A DNA stretch of 8,417 nt from an uncultured Propioniciclava sp. Its GTDB lineage: Bacteria; Actinomycetota; Actinomycetes; Propionibacteriales; Propionibacteriaceae. Both the position numbers and the translations under genes were made by a program. Below are positions 1-5,706 of this stretch, in pieces. Within the stretch, counting starts at the first letter, position 1, and each line of letters opens with the position of its first letter. The stretch covers positions 1 to 8,417 of the forward strand of contig CALMPQ010000130.1 in assembly GCA_937872005.1 (NCBI GenBank), in the 5' to 3' direction. Under the pieces are notes generated by a model. It had not been told where the DNA came from. It saw nothing but the letters and a program-made list of their open reading frames with translations, and searched no databases.

Positions 1-409
1 TGGTGCGCGCCACGTCCTGGATCGGCTCGAACTTCGCCATCGCGCCGAGCGCCTTGACGGCGAACCCGACCTGCAGCAGGGGCTCGGCCGGCGGCAGGCC
101 GATGCGGTGCTTGAGCTCGTCGAGGATGATGCCGTGCTGGATCTCCTGCCCGTACCAGACGTCGGCGTAGAACACCCGGTCGGCCTCGGAGGGGTTGGGC
201 ATGATGGTCAGCAGCTCGAGCACGTTGCGCTCGACCTCGAGTTCGACGCGGGCGAGGTAGTCGAGGATGCCGGCGAACCGACGGCGCACCGCGTCGGGGT
301 CGTTCACCGTGAAGTCGACCGACTCCAAGGGCACGGGCGGGTGCTCCTCCCCCATCTTGTTGACGTGGGAGAGCAGCAGCGAGTCAGTGATCCTGGACGA
401 GCGAGCCAC
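1..409 (-). CDS. Ferritin-like di-iron protein, acyl-ACP desaturase-like (3' part outside the window)
   Basis: The reading frame starts at GTG 409-407 and runs off the left edge after 136 residues, so the C-terminal part is missing. A helix with ELEVE (residues 56-60) is followed about 33 residues later by E89-I-Q-H92 inside VWYGQEIQHGIILDEL. A Glu helix followed by an ExxH helix is the first half of a ferritin-like di-iron site, and the context resembles the EENRH segment of soluble acyl-ACP desaturases. The second ExxH half-site would lie outside the window. Proteins of this fold use a di-iron centre and O2 to desaturate or hydroxylate acyl chains or small molecules; the substrate here is not visible. 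No signal peptide or membrane helix is seen. The gene lies 118 bases downstream of the acyl-CoA reductase gene on the same strand, which suggests a lipid role. Fold confidence is fair; exact function is unknown. Confidence 0.7.
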   Translation of the reverse strand, partial: MARSSRITDSLLLSHVNKMGEEHPPVPLESVDFTVNDPDAVRRRFAGILDYLARVELEVERNVLELLTIMPNPSEADRVFYADVWYGQEIQHGIILDELKHRIGLPPAEPLLQVGFAVKALGAMAKFEPIQDVART

Positions 410-415
410 GCACCC

Positions 416-421
416 ACCCTA
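416..421 (-). promoter_or_regulatory. Probable -10 box and leaderless start of the di-iron protein gene
   Basis: Read on the minus strand, TAGGGT (421-416) fits the actinobacterial TANNNT -10 consensus and stands six bases before the GTG start at 409. Transcription would begin at or beside the start codon. The G-rich stretch between box and GTG could also act as a weak ribosome binding site, so a short leader is not excluded. No convincing -35 hexamer was found; TTCTGT (444-439) is a weak candidate. Confidence 0.4.
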
Positions 422-430
422 GCCGCGGTC

Positions 431-458
431 GGCCAGAAACAGAATGATCGCTCTGGCC
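431..458. promoter_or_regulatory. Inverted repeat over the -35 region of the di-iron protein promoter
   Basis: GGCCAGA (431-437) and TCTGGCC (452-458) form a perfect 7-base inverted repeat with a 14-base spacer. Its centre is about 35 bases upstream of the GTG start at 409, where a repressor operator would block RNA polymerase. It also lies downstream of the acyl-CoA reductase stop and could fold as a hairpin in that transcript, but no T-tract follows. Operator is the preferred reading; no regulator is identified. Confidence 0.35.
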
Positions 459-466
459 CATGAGAC

Positions 467-525
467 CACAGGCTGTCGGCGCCGGGAACACAGGCTGTCG
501 GCGCCGGGAACACGGGCTCTCGGCG
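467..525 (-). repeat. Tandem array of a 22-base repeat, 2.7 units
   Basis: On the plus strand two identical 22-base units (467-488 and 489-510) begin CACAGGCTGTCGGCGCCGGG. A third partial unit (511-525, CACGGGCTCTCGGCG) follows. Each full unit carries the palindrome CGGCGCCG. The array ends two bases from the TAA stop of the acyl-CoA reductase gene (528-530), on its downstream side. Read in the sense of that gene, the array begins CGCCGAGAGCCCG, and a closely similar array in the same order lies inside crcB1 at 5452-5508. It is too short and lacks the spacers needed for CRISPR. I do not recognise the family. Confidence 0.85.
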
Positions 526-527
526 AG

Positions 528-2750
528 TTAGGGGCGCTTCCAGTCCTCGATCGGCCAGTACGCCTTCGACGCCACCCGGTACAGCGGCAGGTCGGGGTTC
601 ACCGCCACCGGACGCCCCAGCAGGGTCAGCCACGAGGCGTCCGAGATCGAGTCGCCGTAGCCGTGCGACCGGGACAGGTCGAAGCCGCCGCGGGCGGCGT
701 AGTCCTTGAGCCACTGGGCACGGGCCTCGTCGACCAGCGGCGGCGTCGACAGGTAGCCGGTCAGCACCCCGTCCCGCTCCTCCATCGATGAGGCGACCAC
801 GTCGTCGAACAGCGGCGCCAACGGGACGGCGAACAGGTCGAGTGACCCGGTCACCAACACGGTGCGGTGCCCGGCGGCGCGGTGCTCCTCGATCCGGGCG
901 AGCGCGCCCGGCTTGAGGCGGCGCACCACGTTCTGCCCCCACGACCCGGCGACGATGCGCTCGATGTCGGCCACCCGGGTGTCTGCGTAGCGGCGCGAGA
1001 ACGCCCGGACGAACTCGCCCCGGTCGCGGCGCTCGGCCTGAATGTAGGTGCCGATGTTGCGGACCAGGTCGACGGCCTCCGCGGGGAGCGCGGCCAGCGA
1101 GTGCACCTGCCCCATCACCGACAGGTACTGCGTCACCAGCGAGCTGGGCAGCAGGGTGCCCTCGAGGTCGAAGACGGCCAGCACGTCGGTGCCCGACTCG
1201 AGGCGGCGGGCCTGCGAGCGGGTCGCACGCTGCGCCGAGGAGGCGCGGGCGTGCACCTTCGCGAGCGTCGTCATCGCGGGCAGGTGGACCTGCTGCCAGT
1301 AGTGCGTCCAATTGATGTCGCGCACGTCGAACGTCTGGTCGATCGGGGTGTCTGCGGGCAGCTTCGCGCCCAGCGCGCGGGTCTGCTGGTCGTCGAACAG
1401 CATCTCGGTGCGCGTGTAGCTCTGGTAGAGGTCGACGTAGGTCCGCAGCGACCCCAGCCCGCGCTCCATCCTCGACAGCTGGGACGCCCACTCCTGCGTC
1501 CGGCTGTTGCTCGGCAGGATGGCTCCCAGCTTCGAGCCGACCGCGGACAGTCGCTCCTTCAGGCGCAGGGACCGCTCCGCGGCGTTGTTCGCCGGGAACT
1601 TCCACGTCGGCACCACGATGGGGCGGCCCTTGTCGTCCTCGAGCGGGTGAGCCAGGAAGTACTCGCGCACCTCGGTGTACATGCGGTGGAACGGCAGGGG
1701 GTTCGAGGCGCCCGAGCAGACCTGGTAGTAGCCGACCTCCTCACGGCCGCCCTGGTGGCCGAGATGGGCCAGCGCGAGGATCACGTTCACGACGTAGTCG
1801 ACCGGGATCACGTCGAGCACCGAGTCGGGCAGCCCCGGGAACTCGGGCAGCGCGCCCTTGGCGTAGGCCATGATCAGCGGGTCGGCGACCTTGAAGCCGT
1901 CGATCCAGCCGGGGAACGGGTGACGCAGCGAGGACTCGATGATCGCCGGGCGCACGATCGACAGGCGGTGGCCGGCGCCGGCCCACTCCTGCTCGGCGAC
2001 CCGCTCGCCCAGTGCCTTGCTGAAGGTGTAGACGTCGGTCCAGCCGACCGAGCGGGCACGCGTGCGGCCCAGCTCGACGAGGCGGTTGGTCACCCAGTCC
2101 ACGCGCGCCGCCTCGGACGCCCGCGCCACCGACTTCGGCCCCTCCTTGCCGTGGTTGCGGGTCGCCTCGTCGATGAAGGCCTGCAGTTGCTCGGGGGTGC
2201 GCGAGGCCGCCTCGGCTTCGGCGCGGGCGATCTCGGCGGCGGCGATCTCGGCGCGCCAGTCGACGTCGTGGTCGACCGACGCCTCGGGCCGGAGCCCCTT
2301 CGCGATCCCGCCGACGTAGCAGGTGGAGACGTGGATGACGTGGGGGTCGAGACCGGAGGCCGCCAGCGCGGCGTACAGCGCCCGCGGACCGCCCACGTTG
2401 TTGGCGAAGGACTCGTCGATGGGCGCATCGAACGAGACCGTGGACGCCGAGTGCACCACGATGTCGATGGGCCCCTCGATGCGCTCGATCGTGGCCAGGT
2501 CGGCCTCGAGCACCGACGTCCGCTCGGCGAAGATGCGCTTGGCCTCGGCATCGCCCACGGCGTCCCGCCACGGCTTGAAGGCGGGCTTGCGGAGCACCCG
2601 GTCCAGGCGTGAGCGCGCCGACTGGCTGCCCTTCGCGCGGACCACCGCGACGACGTGCGCGTCGGTGGTCGACAGGAGCCTCTCGAGCACCGCCTGCCCG
2701 AGGAAACCGGTGACGCCGGTGAGCAGCACGCGCTGCGGAGAGGTCGACAC
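528..2750 (-). CDS. Fatty acyl-CoA reductase fused to a HAD-IB phosphatase-like domain
   Basis: The 740-residue protein begins at GTG 2750, fixed by the ribosome binding site AAAGGAG six bases upstream. The N-terminal domain (about 5-375) is a NAD(P)-binding reductase of the male-sterility/FAR type: TGVTGFLG at 11-18 binds the cofactor, HVSTCY at 140-145 carries the catalytic Ser region, and Y241-xxx-K245 (YTFSK) is the active site. An Ala/Glu-rich helical insert (about 165-235) precedes it. A linker of unknown fold (about 380-520) leads to a HAD-IB domain (about 523-735): D528-L-E530-G-T, T634, K682 and GDSISD (699-704). FAR enzymes reduce acyl-CoA to fatty alcohol; what the HAD domain hydrolyses is unknown. 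The second motif I Asp is Glu here. The gene is divergent from the SDR-AGPS operon, consistent with supply of fatty alcohol to the AGPS. Acyl-CoA to aldehyde only is an alternative. Confidence 0.88.
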   Translation of the reverse strand: MSTSPQRVLLTGVTGFLGQAVLERLLSTTDAHVVAVVRAKGSQSARSRLDRVLRKPAFKPWRDAVGDAEAKRIFAERTSVLEADLATIERIEGPIDIVVHSASTVSFDAPIDESFANNVGGPRALYAALAASGLDPHVIHVSTCYVGGIAKGLRPEASVDHDVDWRAEIAAAEIARAEAEAASRTPEQLQAFIDEATRNHGKEGPKSVARASEAARVDWVTNRLVELGRTRARSVGWTDVYTFSKALGERVAEQEWAGAGHRLSIVRPAIIESSLRHPFPGWIDGFKVADPLIMAYAKGALPEFPGLPDSVLDVIPVDYVVNVILALAHLGHQGGREEVGYYQVCSGASNPLPFHRMYTEVREYFLAHPLEDDKGRPIVVPTWKFPANNAAERSLRLKERLSAVGSKLGAILPSNSRTQEWASQLSRMERGLGSLRTYVDLYQSYTRTEMLFDDQQTRALGAKLPADTPIDQTFDVRDINWTHYWQQVHLPAMTTLAKVHARASSAQRATRSQARRLESGTDVLAVFDLEGTLLPSSLVTQYLSVMGQVHSLAALPAEAVDLVRNIGTYIQAERRDRGEFVRAFSRRYADTRVADIERIVAGSWGQNVVRRLKPGALARIEEHRAAGHRTVLVTGSLDLFAVPLAPLFDDVVASSMEERDGVLTGYLSTPPLVDEARAQWLKDYAARGGFDLSRSHGYGDSISDASWLTLLGRPVAVNPDLPLYRVASKAYWPIEDWKRP

Positions 2751-2756
2751 GAGGGA

Positions 2757-2770
2757 CTCCTTTCAGAAAG
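2757..2770 (-). promoter_or_regulatory. Ribosome binding site of the acyl-CoA reductase gene, overlapping a small palindrome
   Basis: On the minus strand AAAGGAG (2763-2757) precedes the GTG start by six bases and decides that start. It overlaps an 11-base palindrome, CTTTC-A-GAAAG on the plus strand (2760-2770). The palindrome could be a small operator or could partly hide the ribosome binding site in RNA; neither is shown. Confidence 0.6.
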
Positions 2771-2798
2771 CGCAGGGGTCGCCTTCGTGGGGGCAGCG

Positions 2799-2809
2799 TA
2801 ATGTAGCGT
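2799..2809. promoter_or_regulatory. Overlapping divergent -10 boxes between the acyl-CoA reductase and SDR genes
   Basis: Only 66 bases separate the two divergent starts (2750 and 2817). On the plus strand TAGCGT (2804-2809) lies seven bases before ATG 2817 and would give a leaderless SDR transcript; TAATGT (2799-2804) is an alternative. On the minus strand TACATT (2805-2800) could serve the reductase gene with a leader of roughly 40 bases. Clear -35 hexamers are not seen. The overlap means both directions probably compete for, or share, one control region. Confidence 0.4.
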
Positions 2810-2816
2810 GCCCGTC

Positions 2817-3599
2817 ATGCGCGTAGCCCTCATCACAGGCGGGACGTCCGGGATCGGGCTGTCCTTCGCGCGCGCCCTCGCGCGTGAGGGGGCCGCGTTG
2901 GTGCTCGTCGCCCGCGACCGGGCCCGCCTCGACGCGGTGGCGGGCGAGCTGACCGCAGCCCACGGCGTCCGGGTCGAGACGTTGGTCGCCGACCTGGTCG
3001 ACCGCGCCGACCAGGCCCGGGTCGCGGCCCGGCTGCGCGAGGGCGACGTCGACACCCTCATCAACAACGCCGGCTTCTCGCTGAAGACCCCGCTCGTCGA
3101 CGGCGACGACGACCTCGCCGACCGCGCCTACGAGGTGATGGGCCGCGCGCCGCGGGTGCTGTCGGGGGCCGCCGCTTCGGTGATGAAGCAGCGCGGCGAG
3201 GGCTGGATCATCAACGTCGCCTCGGTGAGCGCACTGACCCGGCAGGACTCCTACTCGGCGCTCAAGGCGTACGCGCTGGCGCTGACCGAGGTGCTCGCCC
3301 AGGAGCTGATCGGCACCGGCGTGCACGTCACCGCGGTGCTGCCGGGCTGGACACGCACGGAGTTCCACGCGCGGGGCGGCTCGGGGCGCAAGGGCGTCCC
3401 CGGCGTGCTGTGGCTGGACGCCGACCGTGTCGCGCGTGAGGCCCTGCGCGACGCCCGCCAGGGCCGCGTCATCTCGGTGCCCAGCAAGCGCTACAAGATC
3501 GGGGCGGCCCTGTTGAACGGGCTGCCGAACGCCGCCGTGCGGGCCTTCTCGCGGCGCATCAAGGGCAAGGCGAAGAACCCCGAAGGAGCAGCATCGTGA
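2817..3599 (+). CDS. Short-chain dehydrogenase/reductase, candidate alkyl/acyl-DHAP reductase
   Basis: The 260-residue protein is a classical SDR by length and motifs: TGGTSGIG (7-14) for NAD(P) binding, NNAG (83-86), INVAS with S136, and Y146-SAL-K150 as the catalytic pair. The basic residues in VARDRARL (31-38), after the second strand, favour NADPH. The Asn usually found before the RAP helix (the N of the N-S-Y-K tetrad) is absent; the sequence reads YEVMGRAP (105-112). ATG 2817 was preferred to GTG 2808 because the Rossmann motif then begins at a normal distance and a TANNNT box sits seven bases upstream; no ribosome binding site is visible. The stop overlaps the AGPS start by four bases (GTGA), implying translational coupling. 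In mammals an SDR reduces alkyl-DHAP after AGPS, so that role is attractive here but inferred; SDR substrates cannot be read from sequence. Confidence 0.85.
   Translation: MRVALITGGTSGIGLSFARALAREGAALVLVARDRARLDAVAGELTAAHGVRVETLVADLVDRADQARVAARLREGDVDTLINNAGFSLKTPLVDGDDDLADRAYEVMGRAPRVLSGAAASVMKQRGEGWIINVASVSALTRQDSYSALKAYALALTEVLAQELIGTGVHVTAVLPGWTRTEFHARGGSGRKGVPGVLWLDADRVAREALRDARQGRVISVPSKRYKIGAALLNGLPNAAVRAFSRRIKGKAKNPEGAAS
3582..3588 (+). promoter_or_regulatory. Ribosome binding site of the AGPS gene
   Basis: GAAGGAG lies inside the end of the SDR gene, seven bases before GTG 3596. It fixes the GTG start and supports efficient translation from within the overlap. Confidence 0.75.
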
Positions 3600-5305
3600 A
3601 GCAGGTCAAGCGGATGAAGTGGTGGGGCTGGGGCGAGGAGGGCATCTTCTTCAACTACGCCAACAAGCCCGCCTTCGCGCCGTTCGTGAAGAAGCACCTC
3701 GGCATCGACCTGCGCCCGCGCCAAGTGGACACGATCGAATTCGAGGCCTCGACGGTTCCCGACTCCCCGCTGTCCGACGACCTGCGCGAGGCGCTGGTCG
3801 CGGCCACGGCGTCCGACCGCGTGACGACCGACGCCCACGAGCGCGTCGTGCACGGCCACGGCTCGTCGGTGACCGAGCTGCTGCACGTGTCGCGCTTCGA
3901 CTACGGGCGCCTGCCCGAGGTCGTCGTCTACCCCGAGTCCGAGGCCGAGGTGGCCGCAGTGCTCGCCGCGTGCGTGGCCGCGGGGGCCGTGGTGGTCCCG
4001 TTCGGCGGCGGCACCAACATCTCGCGCTCGCTGCAGCTCGACCCCGCCGAGACCCGGCCCATCGTGTCGATCGACCTCGGGCTGATCTCGGGCGTCGTCG
4101 AGCTGGATGAGGAGTCGGGGCTGGCCCTCGTCGGCGCGGGCACCTTGGGCCCCGACCTCGAGGAGGAGCTCAACGCCCGCGGCTGGACCCTGGGCCACTT
4201 CCCCGACTCGTTCACCCACTCCACCGTCGGCGGCTGGGCGGCCACCCGCTCGTCGGGCATGCAGTCCGACAAGTACGGGGACATCGCCGACATCGTCCGC
4301 GGCATGACGGTGGTGCGGCCCGGTGGGGTCGTGAAGCTCAAGCCCGTCCCGTCGGAGTCGACCGGCCCCTCACTGCGCGAGATGTTCATCGGCTCCGAGG
4401 GCCGCCTCGGCGTCATCACCGACCTGTGGCTGCGCGTGCACAAGCTGCCCGAGGAGCGGGTCGTGGTGGCCTACATGTACCCGCAGTGGGAGGCGGCGGT
4501 CGAGGCGATCCACGCGATGGCGGATGCCGAGATTCCCACCACGTTCGTGCGCATCTCCGATGCCAACGAGACCGCCTTCTCGCTGTCCACGCAGAAGGAG
4601 GCGCTGACCCTGAAGAAGAAGGTAGAGGCGCGCGTCACCGAGGAGTTGTGGGCCTTCATGCGCCGGCGCGGCTGGGACACCGATGCCATGTGCATCTCGT
4701 ACGTCTGCTTCGAGGGGTCGAAGGACGACGTCGATGCGCGCCGCCGCCAGGTCGTGAAGATCGCCAAGGCCCACGGCGCGCTGGTGCTGGGCACCGGCCC
4801 GGGCGCGCTCTACGACCAGAAGAAGTTCGACACCCCCTACCTGCGCGACTTCCTGCTCGAGCAGCACGTCATGGGCGACGTGTCGGAGACCGCCGCGCCG
4901 TGGTCGAGGATCAACGCGGTGCACGACGGGGTCTACGCAGCCGCGCAGGAGGCGTTCGACAAGCTCGGCAAGCGCGGCTTCATGATGTGCCACCTGTCGC
5001 ACAGCTACCACGTGGGGGCCTGCCTGTACTTCACCTTCGCGTTCCGGGCGGGCGAGGACCCTGCCGATGCCGACCGTGAGTACGCGACCGTGAAGACCGC
5101 GATCCAGCAGGCGTTCGTCGACCTCGGCGGCACCCTGTCGCACCACCACGGCGTCGGCATGGAGCACGCGCCCTGGATGGAGCAGGTGCTGTCCACCGAG
5201 GGCGTCGGGATCATGCGGACGCTGTTCACCGCCACCGACCCGGGCAACCACCTCAACCCCGGCAAGGTCATCGACGCGCCGTTGTCGCTCTACGACAAGC
5301 TCTGA
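3596..5305 (+). CDS. Alkyldihydroxyacetonephosphate synthase family flavoenzyme (AGPS-like)
   Basis: AGPS replaces the acyl chain of acyl-DHAP with a fatty alcohol, forming the ether bond of ether lipids on an FAD enzyme. The 569-residue protein opens with the family's MKWWGWG segment (7-13). The FAD-binding domain (about 105-285) has PFGGGT (135-140), HSTVGGW (208-214) and GSEGRLGVIT (266-275). Residues equivalent to those known to matter in mammalian AGPS are present: an Arg in FVRISD (R319), ETAAPW (431-436), the Tyr in SHSYHVGACLYF (Y471) and the triple His of LSHHHGVG (516-518). NHLNPGKV (551-558) closes the C-terminal domain. There is no targeting or membrane segment, so it is cytosolic or peripheral. 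Length matches the catalytic part of eukaryotic AGPS. It overlaps the SDR gene by four bases and crcB1 by one. Other members of this VAO superfamily, such as D-lactate dehydrogenases, are less similar at the Tyr and His motifs. Confidence 0.9.
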   Translation: MKQVKRMKWWGWGEEGIFFNYANKPAFAPFVKKHLGIDLRPRQVDTIEFEASTVPDSPLSDDLREALVAATASDRVTTDAHERVVHGHGSSVTELLHVSRFDYGRLPEVVVYPESEAEVAAVLAACVAAGAVVVPFGGGTNISRSLQLDPAETRPIVSIDLGLISGVVELDEESGLALVGAGTLGPDLEEELNARGWTLGHFPDSFTHSTVGGWAATRSSGMQSDKYGDIADIVRGMTVVRPGGVVKLKPVPSESTGPSLREMFIGSEGRLGVITDLWLRVHKLPEERVVVAYMYPQWEAAVEAIHAMADAEIPTTFVRISDANETAFSLSTQKEALTLKKKVEARVTEELWAFMRRRGWDTDAMCISYVCFEGSKDDVDARRRQVVKIAKAHGALVLGTGPGALYDQKKFDTPYLRDFLLEQHVMGDVSETAAPWSRINAVHDGVYAAAQEAFDKLGKRGFMMCHLSHSYHVGACLYFTFAFRAGEDPADADREYATVKTAIQQAFVDLGGTLSHHHGVGMEHAPWMEQVLSTEGVGIMRTLFTATDPGNHLNPGKVIDAPLSLYDKL

Positions 5306-5706
5306 TGCGCGGGGTCGCGTTGGTGTTCACCGGCGGGGCCCTCGGTTCGCTGACCCGCTACCTCGTCGCGTTGGTGCTGCCCGGCCTGTGGCCGGTGTTC
5401 GTGGTGAACACGGTCGGCTCGTTCCTGTTGGGGTGGCTGCTGGGCTCCCTGCGCCGAGAGCCCGCCTTCCCAGCGCCGACAGCCCGTGTTCCGCGGGACA
5501 GCCTGCGGTTGTTGCTCGGCACCGGCTTCCTCGGCGGATTCACCACCTATTCCGCCTTCGCGCTGGACGCCGTGGGCCTCGGACTGGTCGGTGGCCCAGT
5601 CCTGTCGCTCGCGATGGCGGCGGGTTCGGTGACGTTCGGTCTCGTCGCGGCCCTGCTGGGGTTCGCGGTGGCTGAAGCCCGCGGCGTCCGGGGTGGTGCT
5701 CGATGA
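5305..5706 (+). CDS. crcB1: Fluoride ion channel subunit CrcB/FluC, first of a pair
   Basis: CrcB/FluC proteins are small four-helix membrane channels that let toxic fluoride leave the cell. The 133-residue protein has family signatures GGALGSLTRY (10-19), VNTVGSFLLG (34-43, with pore Asn N35) and TGFLGGFTTYSAF (73-85). Hydrophobic segments lie near 4-27, 31-49, 67-90 and 97-122. Between helices 2 and 3 the loop RREPAFPAPTARVPR (50-64) is longer than usual and is encoded by a repeat found elsewhere in the window. At the two pore phenylalanine positions it has Tyr82 and Phe85. The start codon overlaps the AGPS stop (TGATG) and there is no ribosome binding site of its own, so translation should depend on AGPS. 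The next gene is a second subunit; paired genes of this kind make heterodimeric channels. No fluoride riboswitch was seen ahead of the operon. Confidence 0.93.
   Translation: MRGVALVFTGGALGSLTRYLVALVLPGLWPVFVVNTVGSFLLGWLLGSLRREPAFPAPTARVPRDSLRLLLGTGFLGGFTTYSAFALDAVGLGLVGGPVLSLAMAAGSVTFGLVAALLGFAVAEARGVRGGAR
5452..5508 (+). repeat. Copy of the 22-base repeat array embedded in frame in crcB1
   Basis: CGCCGAGAGCCCG (5452-5464) begins a partial unit, a full unit follows (5467-5488, TTCCCAGCGCCGACAGCC...), and a degenerate unit ends near 5508. Against the minus-strand reading of 525-467, about 37 of the first 41 bases match in the same order. The copy encodes the extra loop of crcB1 without breaking the frame. 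Confidence 0.8.

Noticed and set aside
467..525. CRISPR array
   Set aside because: The units are directly adjacent with no spacers, only 2.7 copies exist, and no cas gene is present.
304..1605. Minus-strand open frame of 433 codons overlapping the FAR-HAD 3' end and the repeat array
   Set aside because: Arg/Pro/Ala-rich out-of-frame shadow. It was useful only because its translation of the array shows the peptide shared with crcB1.
867..2612. Long open frame of about 580 codons on the plus strand opposite the FAR-HAD gene
   Set aside because: It is Arg/Gly/Leu-rich low-complexity translation with no motifs, typical of the antisense of a GC-rich gene; the minus-strand protein has complete domain motifs.
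2808..2816. GTG 2808 as the SDR start
   Set aside because: It would add only three residues (M-P-V) before a normal Rossmann start, and overlaps the probable -10 box TAGCGT.
2751..2816. Fluoride riboswitch ahead of the operon ending in crcB1-crcB2
   Set aside because: The region is only 66 bases, the rightward transcript seems leaderless, and no riboswitch-like structure was seen there or before crcB1.
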